A stretch of DNA of 39,139 nucleotides from Novosphingobium sp. 9U. Its GTDB lineage: Bacteria; Pseudomonadota; Alphaproteobacteria; Sphingomonadales; Sphingomonadaceae. Below, in pieces: positions 1 to 8,205 of this stretch (position 1 is its first letter; the number at the start of each line of letters is the position of its first letter). The stretch is taken from NCBI RefSeq assembly GCF_902506425.1, contig NZ_LR732483.1:1-39139 (forward strand), in the 5' to 3' direction. Below the pieces are notes generated by a model. That model saw only the letters and a program-made list of their open reading frames with translations, was not told the origin of the DNA and did not search any database. The position numbers and the translations under genes were made by a program.

Positions 1-161
1 GCATGCGCTTTGGCATCGGCATGGATACCGACCACACGCTCGAAGAGGTCGGCCAGCAGTTCTCGGTCACGCGCGAACGCATTCGTCAGATCGAGGCCAA
101 GGCGCTGAGAAAGCTCCAGCACCCAACCAGGTCGCGTGTCATGCGTACGTTCCTGGACTAG
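1..161 (+). CDS. rpoD: RNA polymerase sigma-70 (RpoD-type), C-terminal fragment
   Basis: The frame that contains the ATG at 3 and stops with TAG at 159-161 reads as the last ~52 residues of a primary sigma factor. It shows [17 protein letters not shown] followed by the helix-turn-helix of region 4.2 ([18 protein letters not shown]), which contacts the -35 element. The gene is cut by the window edge. The last residues ([14 protein letters not shown]) differ a little from the usual KHPSRSRKLRSFLD ending of alphaproteobacterial RpoD, so this could be the main rpoD or a second copy on an accessory replicon; the fragment cannot decide. No clear intrinsic terminator follows directly. A short GC hairpin (GCTGACC-AGG-GGTCAGC) lies ~95 bases downstream but has no T tract. 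Confidence 0.9.
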   Translation, partial: MRFGIGMDTDHTLEEVGQQFSVTRERIRQIEAKALRKLQHPTRSRVMRTFLD

Positions 162-545
162 AACGGTTTGAATACGCGAGGCACATGAGCAGGCGAGCCG
201 ACTGGTACTATCGGGGGAGCATACCGCCCCAGCTTGCATGGTGGGTGGCCGCGAGGCTGACCAGGGGTCAGCGTCCAAAAGCCTATAAACACTGCCGATT
301 GTGTCGCTGACCAGCTGGCAGCGGCGCCAAGCGCTTGGCACATATCCGCACCTTCAAACTGAATAAAAACTCTGAGTGCGTCGCATCAAGCTTCGCTGCG
401 ATCGTGATTACGAGGGGCTGAGGTCGGAAAGGAAAGGCGGTCTGAGCGGCCGCACAGGGGTCGAGCTTCCATGTGCCGAAGCCGACCGCACGTAGACGGT
501 TCAAGCTATTGCAGGTTGTTAAGACCCTCAATCTAATATGGAAGC
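162..545. other. Intergenic region, no gene supported
   Basis: I see no convincing gene between the rpoD fragment and the GGDEF-EAL gene. At 256-276 there is a hairpin with a 7-bp perfect stem (GCTGACC/GGTCAGC) followed by GTCCAAAA. The same words recur near 38078-38100 in the opposite orientation and may be a mobile-element end (see findings). Short reading frames on both strands show no recognisable domain. Confidence 0.5.
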
Positions 546-2705
546 ATGCGCTCCGAGGTCACGTCTACGTTCTTGCAACAAAGCTTACCGCACCGGTACC
601 TATGGCCGGTGCTGCTGCTGATCGGCACTTGTCTGGCCTCGCTTTTGGCGTTGCTGACGGTGACGACGCGAGCACAGGACGACCTTCAGCGCATCCGTGA
701 GCAGCAGTCTATCGAACGCGCTCTGCGAACGGCCGGTGAAATGACGACGCACGACCTTCAAGATTATGCAAAATGGGACGACGCCGTTCGCCACATCACT
801 CAACATTTTGATGCCAATTGGATGGCCGACAATGTGGTTGCCTACCTTGCAGATACACAGGGGTACTCACACGTCGTCGTGCTGGATGGGAACGACCAGC
901 TCACCTTCGTCCAAACCCCACGTCGCGCGGACCCCGCATCCAAGCTCGTCACGAGCGTCGAATTCCGTCGATCGATCAAACGGGTCCGCGGGCTTCCGGT
1001 GGACGGTAAGCCAATCGTCAGCGGGTTCTCGCGCGTTGGCTCGGTTGTCTATATCTATGCCGTCGCGCAGATCGTGCCGCTCACCCCGAAGGTGCACCTG
1101 TCACCAGGATCCACGCATCTTCTGGCGATCGCCCGACCCATCGATCAAGCATTTCTGAGCGGCCTTTCGGAGAACCAGCACGTTCGGGAACTCTCGCTTT
1201 CGTTGCGATCAACGAGCGCGGGGGCTCGCGCCGCCATCCCGGGAAGCGACGGCAAGCCGCAGGCTTGGCTCACATGGCAGCCAGGGCGTCCCGGCGGTGA
1301 ACTTCGAAGGCGGATACTTCCAGTGTTCCTCCTTGTTGGTGCACTGACCCTGGCTGCCGGAGCATTGATAGTCCGGCTTGGCGCCAGAACGATCAAGGCG
1401 CTACAACTCAGCGAAACCCATGCACGCTACCTTGCCCTACACGATCCACTTACCGGGCTGCCGAACCGTCGAGCACTGATGGAGCAGATTGAAAGTCGGG
1501 TCGGCGAGGATGTAACGCTGACATTGCTATGGCATGATCTCGACGGGTTCAAAGACGTCAACGACGTGTACGGACACGGGGCAGGGGACGCCGTACTCCG
1601 GCAAGTTCAGGAGCGCCTAACCGCCGCTTTGCCCGGCGTATTTGTCGCACGGGTCGGGGGAGACGAGTTTGCGGCGCTTTTGACGCAAGACAACATCCAA
1701 GACGCTGAGCTTGCCTCCCAAGCTGTCCTGGACGCCTTTGCACTACCATTTCTGATCGGCAGCTACCGCATCAGAATCGGCGTCAGCATTGGATGCGCTG
1801 GAGCAGAAGAAACTGACTTGCCCGCCAACGAACTTCTTAGACGCGCGGACGCGGCAATGTATGCGGCAAAGGCACAAGGAAAGGGGTGCTGTCGTACCTT
1901 CCAGTCGTCCATGGATCAGGTGCACAGATTGCGTATTAGCATGGAGAAAGATCTCGGGGAGGCAATCGCCGCTGGGGGGATCGAAGTCGTCTATCAACCC
2001 ATCGTCGACGCATCGACAGGCAAAATCGTCTGCATCGAAGCATTGTCCAGGTGGAGCCATCCAAAGCATGGTATCGTCTCTCCTGACGTGTTCATCCCGC
2101 TGGCAGAGCAAGTCGGCATGATTGATGCGCTGGGCCGACACGTGCTCCGGCAAGCATGTCAGGCCGCGGCAGCGCTTCCTGTGGTACTCTCGGTCAATCT
2201 CTCGCCTGCCCAGTTCTGGGATCGTAGCCTAGTCGGCGACATTCGCGCCATCCTAGAGGACGCGAACTTCCCACCGGATCGCCTGCAAGTCGAAATCACA
2301 GAGAGCTACCTGCTCCGCCAGCCCGAGGCTGCCGCCGCGATCCTGACGCAGCTGCGGACCTTGGGCATCAAGGTTGCGTTAGATGATTTCGGGACAGGCT
2401 TCGCAAGCATCGGCTATCTGCGCCAACTGCCCCTCGACCACTTGAAGATCGACAAGCAGTTCATAGCGCCCCTTGCAACCGCGGGACAAGGGTTTGAACT
2501 CGTGAGCGCGATCAGCTCCCTCGCAGCCTCGATAGGTCTCGCGATTACGGCTGAGGGCGTCGAAACACACGAACAAGCCGCGCTCGCTCGCCTTGCGGGC
2601 TGCACACAGCTGCAAGGATGGCTGTTTGGCCGTCCAATGCCAATTTCACAGGTTTCCGAGCTGTTGCGGGAGGATGTTCAAGCCCAGCGTCATCGTGCCG
2701 CCTGA
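546..2705 (+). CDS. CHASE4-GGDEF-EAL membrane protein (c-di-GMP turnover)
   Basis: This 719-residue protein probably makes and/or degrades cyclic di-GMP. TM1 (about 20-38) and TM2 (about 257-276) enclose a periplasmic CHASE4-like sensor with the typical WDD motif at 77-79. A GGDEF domain follows (DPLTGLPNR at 300-308, GGDEF at 371-375). The EAL domain keeps its landmark residues: EAL at 498-500, VNLSPAQ, the E of ITES, DDFGTGFAS, KIDKQF and EGVET, so phosphodiesterase activity looks possible. I see no RxxD inhibitory site ahead of GGDEF, so product feedback at an I-site is unlikely. The ATG at 546 lacks a good ribosome site (GGAAG sits only one base away), so the start is somewhat uncertain. 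It appears monocistronic. The nearby PilZ gene (3628-3945, minus) could be a c-di-GMP receptor; that link is inference. Confidence 0.92.
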   Translation: MRSEVTSTFLQQSLPHRYLWPVLLLIGTCLASLLALLTVTTRAQDDLQRIREQQSIERALRTAGEMTTHDLQDYAKWDDAVRHITQHFDANWMADNVVAYLADTQGYSHVVVLDGNDQLTFVQTPRRADPASKLVTSVEFRRSIKRVRGLPVDGKPIVSGFSRVGSVVYIYAVAQIVPLTPKVHLSPGSTHLLAIARPIDQAFLSGLSENQHVRELSLSLRSTSAGARAAIPGSDGKPQAWLTWQPGRPGGELRRRILPVFLLVGALTLAAGALIVRLGARTIKALQLSETHARYLALHDPLTGLPNRRALMEQIESRVGEDVTLTLLWHDLDGFKDVNDVYGHGAGDAVLRQVQERLTAALPGVFVARVGGDEFAALLTQDNIQDAELASQAVLDAFALPFLIGSYRIRIGVSIGCAGAEETDLPANELLRRADAAMYAAKAQGKGCCRTFQSSMDQVHRLRISMEKDLGEAIAAGGIEVVYQPIVDASTGKIVCIEALSRWSHPKHGIVSPDVFIPLAEQVGMIDALGRHVLRQACQAAAALPVVLSVNLSPAQFWDRSLVGDIRAILEDANFPPDRLQVEITESYLLRQPEAAAAILTQLRTLGIKVALDDFGTGFASIGYLRQLPLDHLKIDKQFIAPLATAGQGFELVSAISSLAASIGLAITAEGVETHEQAALARLAGCTQLQGWLFGRPMPISQVSELLREDVQAQRHRAA

Positions 2706-3158
2706 AATGTCACGGGATTGAAAGCCGGCGGCCAGCCCGCACGATCCGGTCATCGGGCCGGCGCCTCAGCCACAACTATCAAGTCCATTCTGTAGAGCCG
2801 CGTTTGATCCGGCTGTTGCTCCTTACATGGGGTAGAGTTGCTGCGTTGGACCGGGTCGACGGTCCTTAGCGTTCCGGCAAGCCAGCTGCACGACTGCACG
2901 CGTGCTTTCCACCCGATCTTGGCGCCTCAGCGGCGCGTCTTGCTCGCCGGAAGCGGTCAGTCTTTTAGGTGAACGAATTTCAGAAGCTCGAGGGCGGGCA
3001 GGCTTGCCTGAGTTGCCGCAGCTGGGCCACGCCGGAGCAGGACAGGGCGGCGGCTCGCGACCCAACATACGCCCTTTCGGATGCAGTGGCGGGATTGTTG
3101 GCTCACGTTAGCACCCGCAATTAGTCGGCGCGATCTTGCCTGCCTTTCCTCTGGTCTT
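2706..3158. other. Intergenic region, no gene supported
   Basis: There are short open frames on both strands but none with a recognisable domain or a convincing ribosome site. No intrinsic terminator with a T tract follows the GGDEF-EAL stop. Confidence 0.4.
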
Positions 3159-3569
3159 TCAAAGACAGCGGGCTGGCGGCTCGTTTCGCTGCACCGCCCG
3201 CCGACGTTCTACCGCCCGGGTATAGCGTGGGGCCGCGCATGTTTGAATGGCTCTCGCCCACCGCTCAGCATGGTCGCGACGCTCGAACTCACCATAGAGA
3301 CGAGTCTGCCGGCCTGACCAAAAGCCCGCGTCCCTTTCGACTTGTCTCAATCGCGTCTGGCGAACGGTTATATAAGAGCCAGTAAAGCTTCGCTCAACCC
3401 AGACTGCGTCGGACATACTCTCGATGGTCGCAGTGAGCGGCACAGAAGAAGGTGCACCCGCTTCTTTAAGCGCCTTCATCAGGGATAGCAGCAAACAAAG
3501 CTCATCAACTGTTGCTTGCTTATCGAGGCTGGCACGCTCGCGCATGCCCATCGCGTCTTCAAATAGCAT
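3159..3569 (-). CDS. Hypothetical protein downstream of PilZ gene
   Basis: The minus-strand frame encodes about 136 residues of unknown function. It starts at the second of two adjacent ATGs (3569), which has a strong purine-rich ribosome site (AGGGGG) five bases upstream; the first ATG at 3572 is too close to that site. The first ~60 residues look protein-like (hydrophobic helix around LCLLLSLMKALKEAG). The rest is Arg-rich and could be read-through, so the true C-terminus or even the reality of the gene is uncertain. It lies ~58 bases downstream of the PilZ gene on the same strand and might be cotranscribed. I recognise no family. Confidence 0.3.
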   Translation of the reverse strand: MLFEDAMGMRERASLDKQATVDELCLLLSLMKALKEAGAPSSVPLTATIESMSDAVWVERSFTGSYITVRQTRLRQVERDAGFWSGRQTRLYGEFERRDHAERWARAIQTCAAPRYTRAVERRRAVQRNEPPARCL

Positions 3570-3627
3570 CATCGCCCCCTATCGAAGGTCTTATATGCAA
3601 AAAGGGGTAAGTGAAAGGTTACCCCGA

Positions 3628-3945
3628 TCAGCTGCCTGGCCTTTTGAGGAGCCCTGCCACGGGAGCTGGCACGAGCGGATCGCTGAAGTCGATCCCATGC
3701 TTCAGCCCATTGCGCCACACGACCCAGCCCGCAGTCGTCGAACCGGCGACGCTCAATTTGACGTAAGTTCCGACGATCACAGCGTGCGAAGCCTCCACAC
3801 AGCAGCCCAGAGCGTTAACATCACAGATGTTTGCGCGCTCGGGGCCAAAGCTTGGGCCTTCCCACGTCGCTGTGAGCTTGGCACTTTGCCGAGCGACTCT
3901 GCGCTCATCCGGCATAAGGCTACTAGTGAGATCCTCGTTGCTCAT
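3628..3945 (-). CDS. PilZ-domain protein
   Basis: A 105-residue single-domain protein that resembles stand-alone PilZ proteins, which bind cyclic di-GMP and alter motility, adhesion or polysaccharide output. The N-terminal RxxxR motif is present (R15 and R19 in ERRVARQ). The second motif, normally DxSxxG, appears as DVNALG at 42-47, with Asn in place of Ser. The C-terminal strand pattern GWVVWRNGLKHGIDFSDPL is typical of alphaproteobacterial PilZ proteins. The length suits the family. The Ser-to-Asn change may weaken c-di-GMP binding. It lies 101 bases downstream of the hypothetical minus gene at 4047-4382. The GGDEF-EAL gene at 546-2705 is on the other strand but could act in the same circuit. 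Confidence 0.8.
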   Translation of the reverse strand: MSNEDLTSSLMPDERRVARQSAKLTATWEGPSFGPERANICDVNALGCCVEASHAVIVGTYVKLSVAGSTTAGWVVWRNGLKHGIDFSDPLVPAPVAGLLKRPGS

Positions 3946-4046
3946 GAGATGTCTCGGGCAAATCGCTTTGGGGCCACGGAGAAAGGATCGTAAGGGCCAA
4001 AGTCAGAGGTGGTTATCTGCAAACCTGGAACCTGCGGTTGAGGCAT

Positions 4047-4382
4047 CTAGGCTTGCGCTTCAGTCGCGTACTCCAAATTACGAAGCCGGAACAGATGAGC
4101 CTCCCTGGCATACTCGAAGACAAACAACGTTTCCTCGTACCAGTTGAGTGCGTGTGAAATGGGGTATTTTCCAAAGGTGGGTTTCAGGGCCGAAGCGAGG
4201 CCGCTTTGCCCTTCGACACGGTAGGCGCCCAAGCTATGGCTCTGATCCGGGCACTCCGCTTTGAAGCCAAACACGCGTATCGCACCCGAGTACCCCGCAA
4301 GGCGAGCGTCAATCGCCTCCCACTCCGCCAAGGAAGCCACTCGCCTGAGCCGAACATGCGCGCCTAAGTACTCGAGATCCAT
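4047..4382 (-). CDS. Hypothetical protein
   Basis: The minus-strand frame gives about 111 residues from the ATG at 4382 (sequence begins MDLEYLGAHVRLRRVASL). A longer start at 4457 would add 25 residues of low-complexity appearance. The composition is that of a soluble folded protein, with alternating hydrophobic stretches and aromatic residues (GKYPISHALNWYEETLFVFEYA). I do not recognise a family. No strong ribosome site precedes 4382. It is the first of three minus-strand genes running towards the PilZ gene; an operon is possible but not shown. Confidence 0.4.
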   Translation of the reverse strand: MDLEYLGAHVRLRRVASLAEWEAIDARLAGYSGAIRVFGFKAECPDQSHSLGAYRVEGQSGLASALKPTFGKYPISHALNWYEETLFVFEYAREAHLFRLRNLEYATEAQA

Positions 4383-4574
4383 GCAGATGGCTTGCCAGCA
4401 ATCCGCTAATGTTCGGTGAACTAAACAGCGCCCGGCGGCTGCCAAGTACCGACGCAAAACTCAGAGGCTTACGGTCGGCAGGATTCTGGCTGCGATCCAC
4501 CAAGGGGAAAGGGTTCTCGATCATCACGGCCGGGATGACCGAATGGCAGTTTGTAGGATGCGGCCGGGCGCCCC

Positions 4575-4640
4575 TAGATGGCCGCAAAAGGTCGCAGGGC
4601 GACCGCAAAGAACAGGACTATTCCCCTGCTGTTCTTGAAG
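4575..4640. other. Two adjacent perfect hairpins
   Basis: Two inverted repeats lie side by side. GGTCGC-AGG-GCGACC is flanked by AAAA on the plus strand, so read on the minus strand it is a short hairpin followed by TTTT, like a weak intrinsic terminator. Next comes AAGAACAG...CTGTTCTT with a 13-base loop. No convincing minus-strand gene reads into it, so its role is unclear. The rest of 4458-5196 holds no gene I can support. Confidence 0.25.
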
Positions 4641-5196
4641 CGCCCTTTCCGCTCATGCGGACGCAGCGGTGGGTCGACCCAGTCCTTGAGGCCTGATGTT
4701 CGCTAGTCGGGGCGCTAAGTTCGCCTCTCGGCGGCTAGTTCTGGTGAGTGCAGAACCTGAGCTGCGCTCTTTGCTGTGTCGCTCGCTTGCTAGTCTTGCC
4801 GAGTTTGTCAGAGAACATGTGACGCCCCGTACAAACCTCACGCTTGTGAAGCCAGGACCTCTCAGGATAACGGAGCACAAGAAGCGTTGTGCTCCCTCGT
4901 GCCGGCATACTGCGATTGCCGCGCACTTCGCGCATATCGTAGCTTGGTGCTGAGCGCGAGAGGCTAAAGCGGATTGCTCAGCTCATCCAGCTTCGGGAGC
5001 GGCACCGTCTAGAGTTCGGCCGGAATGCTCAACTTCATCGCTTGCCTCCGCGTCACATCGCTAACCGCGGTACCATGATCGCGAAGTAGCGCGCTTCAGC
5101 AAGCCGTAGAGCTTACCGCTATATTCTTCGAGTGCCACAAAGGACGAATTGAGATGAAGCCGCGCCGTACGCCGATCAGGCCCTCTCCTTTCTGTT

Positions 5197-5677
5197 TTAG
5201 ACACGCGTCATTGCACTTGCCCGGCGCACGCCGAGCATGAGCGACATGCGTCCCTGCGTGAGTGGCAGGAGATCAGATCCGGTGCGATCGTGAAACATCA
5301 GCAGCTCGCGTGCGAGCCGCTGCTGGACTGACGCTCTTACACTGGCACTAGCAGGGAGGCTGAACTGAGCCGCCTGAGACTGTATAAACGCATGACGAGC
5401 GAGCTCATTGCTGCGGATGCGGTGAGCGTTTGGTCGAAACCGCTCGGCTTTCACCGAGTGTTGGCGCTTCTATTCGCACATAATTGTCGCATTGAGGAAG
5501 CAGGTTCGCGATCGCGGCAATGCCGAGCATGCCTTCACAACCAGCTACGCCAACTTCGATTGGGTATCGCAGATCACCCCCTTCCAGGATGGATCCGACT
5601 CGGCACTCAAAAAAATTGAATTTCGCGGCTTTATTGCGGTGCGCTCGCCGTAACGTCGGGGTTGAAAAAAACTTCAT
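5197..5677 (-). pseudogene. Crp/Fnr-family regulator, frameshifted remnant
   Basis: Two overlapping minus-strand frames (5677-5405, then 5454-5197) together resemble one Crp/Fnr-type regulator. The first has the cyclic-nucleotide-binding-like stretch YPIEVGVAGCEGMLGIAAI, which matches the typical IEVGxxGxEGMxG motif. The second continues with the dimerisation helix and start of the winged helix (QRLARELLMFHDRTGSD, then LPLTQGRMSLMLGVRRAS). The two differ by one reading frame, so at least one frameshift lies around 5405-5454. Both ends are also missing: there is no N-terminal start and no full recognition helix. It is almost certainly non-functional. The intact Crp/Fnr gene at 17741 belongs to a different subtype. 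Confidence 0.75.
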
Positions 5678-6734
5678 TCTTCAGGAAAGGATTTACACGG
5701 CACCATTTTTCTCCGGCAAACTCAGGAGAAGCCAATTGGTTGTGCCGCGAAGGTCCCGCTTACCGGTTCATTGGCTTCCTCCCATATCGGGCTGGTGCTA
5801 TCCGGATCCTCTCCCGAAGCATGGTGGGCATTGTTCCTGTTTTTCGATCTGAAGCGCTTCGGCGAACAAGGCTGCTCCCCGATCCGGTGCTGTTGAGGTG
5901 GGATGGCCATTGACGCGCCGAACTTCAGCTCCAGGTTGCGTGATGGTTCCCGGTGCGTACGTCATCGTACGGACTTGGCTATGGCTTCGGCCACTCGTTA
6001 CAGCGATAACAATGGCGAGGGAAGAAACCGCAGGTACTACTCACGAAGCTGCTGTCTTCTGCGGAGCCTTCGCTCTTCCTCATCAAACATAGAATATTTG
6101 CAAGATGGAGAGTTTGCCCGCCCATGGTTGATGTTGCCGAAAAGAACAAGCTCAACACGCCATGTTCACGTCCGCTACGTCACGGTGGCATACAGCGACA
6201 CGTGGCGCCGTCTCAACCCCTAACTCCGTGCCAGCTGCATGAACTTGCGAACTTCTGGTCTACCCTAGATCCGATCCAAGAGGGACCGTGTGCGAGTTCC
6301 GCTGCTTAAATGTAGTGCCAACAGTTCTCCTGATCCGGTGACGGCCCAAGCTCTCTAAAGGCGACCCGAAGAGAGTTTGGTCTTCCGGACGACCTTAGAA
6401 CTGCTGGCAGAGGTCAACCTTTGCCAGCCCTTCCCGAAAATGATCGATGCTGATCATCGAAAACGGAGCCGTCTGTGATGATGCAATATCGAGAAAGATC
6501 AGATCTAGACCCGCTAAACGAGCGTAAGCACGACTCGGTGTGTCCAGATGTCAAGGAATTGTGGATCCAGTTTGAGAGAGGCGATGATCTTGTCACTCGA
6601 TTAAACGACACACTGCAGAGCTCTTCTGATTGTCCGAGGTCCGGACAAAAGTACCTTCGCAATCACCTTTTTGAGCTATGCGTGTGGATGGTAGCCTTCT
6701 CGTGGGTGATCTTGGGCCAGTTGGCTAACTGGGC
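5678..6734. other. Gene-poor stretch before the IS3 remnant
   Basis: Several 60-110 codon frames exist but none shows a domain, a good ribosome site or convincing composition. The plus-strand frame 6475-6741 (88 codons) ends inside the IS3 remnant and is doubtful. The stretch looks like decayed DNA. Confidence 0.4.
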
Positions 6735-7660
6735 GATCTGAAAGGTTACCTGCGGGATCCTTTCTCGTCTTTGAATGATGGTTGAGGCCTGCCGAAGTAG
6801 GCGTCGGCGAGCTTCAAATCGTTCAGGCTCTCGTGGTAACGCAGGTGTCGTAGTGCTCGACAGAGGCCTCGATCTGAGCTTCAAGGTTGCCGGACAGAAG
6901 TAGTTTGCCGGCAGGGTGCGGTTCTTCAGGTCTGGTGCGAGCGCTCGATCTTGCCTTCTTTGGGGGCATCGGGGCGCCGCCGACATGGCTAATCTCCTGG
7001 CCTCGATGTATTCCGCCAGCTCACATGCGATGTAGCTGGCGCCATTGTCGCTGAGCAACCGGGCTTGTGCCGCACTGTGGCATTGTCGCAGGCCGATGCC
7101 TTGAGAGCGAGGCCTAGCGTCTCGCTGACATCCTGGGCCCGCATCTTGGTGCACGGCTTCTACGCGGCGATGTAGCGCGAGAAGTGGCCGAGCACAGTCG
7201 GCAGGTGCATCCACCCCAACCGATGATCTGAAAATAGGTGAAGTCGGTCTGCCACATCTGGTTCGGGCGGGTGTCTTGGTGTGGAAATGATCGGCCGCTT
7301 TGATCACGACATAGGTCCGGGTTGTAATCAGGTCGTGGGCCTTGAGCAGCCGGTAAACCGTGGCTCCCGACAGGGAAGTAGCGCTGCTCGTCGGTGAAGC
7401 ACACTGCCAGTTCAGCTCGGACTGTTCCAGCGCCAGCTCGATGATCTGATCGTGGATCTCGGCCGGGACGCGTTCCACACCCGGCTCGACGGCAAGGGCC
7501 GGCCCCCCGACGCCTCCGATCCGCCTTTGAGGTAGCGGTCAAACCCACGATAGAAGGTCCGGTGGGTGATACCGAGCTGGTCCAATGTGCGCTTGGCGGG
7601 CAGGTGCGACTGCTCGACATTGCGGATGATCTTGGGCTTTTCGGATGCGGAGTACCTCAT
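6735..7660 (-). pseudogene. IS3-family transposase OrfB, multiply frameshifted
   Basis: Recognisable IS3 integrase-core pieces occur in order but in different frames. The start is MRYSASEKPKIIRNVEQSHLP at 7660. Then come FTDEQRYF, TVYRLLKAHDLI and YVVIKAADHF, the first catalytic-Asp segment QMWQTDFTYFQIIGWG, the second-Asp segment LLSDNGASYIA, a damaged KIERWH-like segment, and a final TIIQRRERI. At least three frameshifts are needed, so no full-length transposase can be made. Confidence 0.85.
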
Positions 7661-7682
7661 GCGTCGTCGCCCCCATCCGCGA

Positions 7683-8025
7683 TCATGCTTTTTTGAGCAG
7701 TCGGTTCCCAAGCGTCAGATCGGCGTCCCATTCCTTCAGGGCACTGGACTTGCGGCGCAGATCCTTAACCTCTTCAGTCGTGGCGGTGCGGGCGGTGTCA
7801 CCGGCCAGGCGACGTTTGCCGGCTTCCATGAACTCCTTCGGCGCTATGTGATGCAGGCGTTGCGCGACGCCTTCCTTGCGACACAGCTCGGCCATGCTGT
7901 CCTCGCCGCGCAGGTGTGATTTGCGGCGAAGCTGCACCCCTTGCACACGATACATTCGGCATTGCCTTCGGTGCTGAAGGACGCTCGCCCCTAGATTTCC
8001 CGCCCTTCTTTCCTGGCTCGCTCAC
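7683..8025 (-). pseudogene. IS3-family OrfA, frameshifted
   Basis: The N-terminal part lies in the frame 8025-7798 (begins MSEPGKKGGKSRGER) and the C-terminal part in the frame 7955-7683 (LRGEDSMAELCRKEG, KEFMEAGKRRLAGDTAR, TLGNRLLKKA). These are the helix-turn-helix and leucine-zipper parts of IS3 OrfA. One frameshift separates them, so the protein is broken. OrfB follows directly downstream. Confidence 0.8.
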
Positions 8026-8205
8026 TGGTTTGGGCTAGACGTGGGCCAAGTCCTTCTTCCGGTTGCGCCCGACCGGCACTCTCGCCACAGTTCCGAGACG
8101 AGCAGGACGCTTCGTTGAATACGCGCGGCGTTGCAGTTGACTACTCTTCTAAGTCGCTCAAGAGCGGTTTACCAGCGGCGGTCTTGCCGGTGGCGGGGAG
8201 CGTCC

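Larger units (their letters stand above)
6735..8030 (-). mobile_element. Degenerate IS3-family insertion sequence
   Basis: Two consecutive minus-strand transposase genes (orfA, then orfB) of the IS3 type can be followed only by switching frames repeatedly. The element is therefore dead. I could not define terminal inverted repeats or a target duplication; the limits given are those of recognisable coding similarity. It lies ~175 bases upstream of the hybrid kinase at 8206, so its insertion may have replaced that gene's original upstream region. Confidence 0.85.

Noticed and set aside
6475..6741. Plus-strand 88-codon frame
   Set aside because: No domain, no clear ribosome site, and its end lies in the IS3 transposase remnant.
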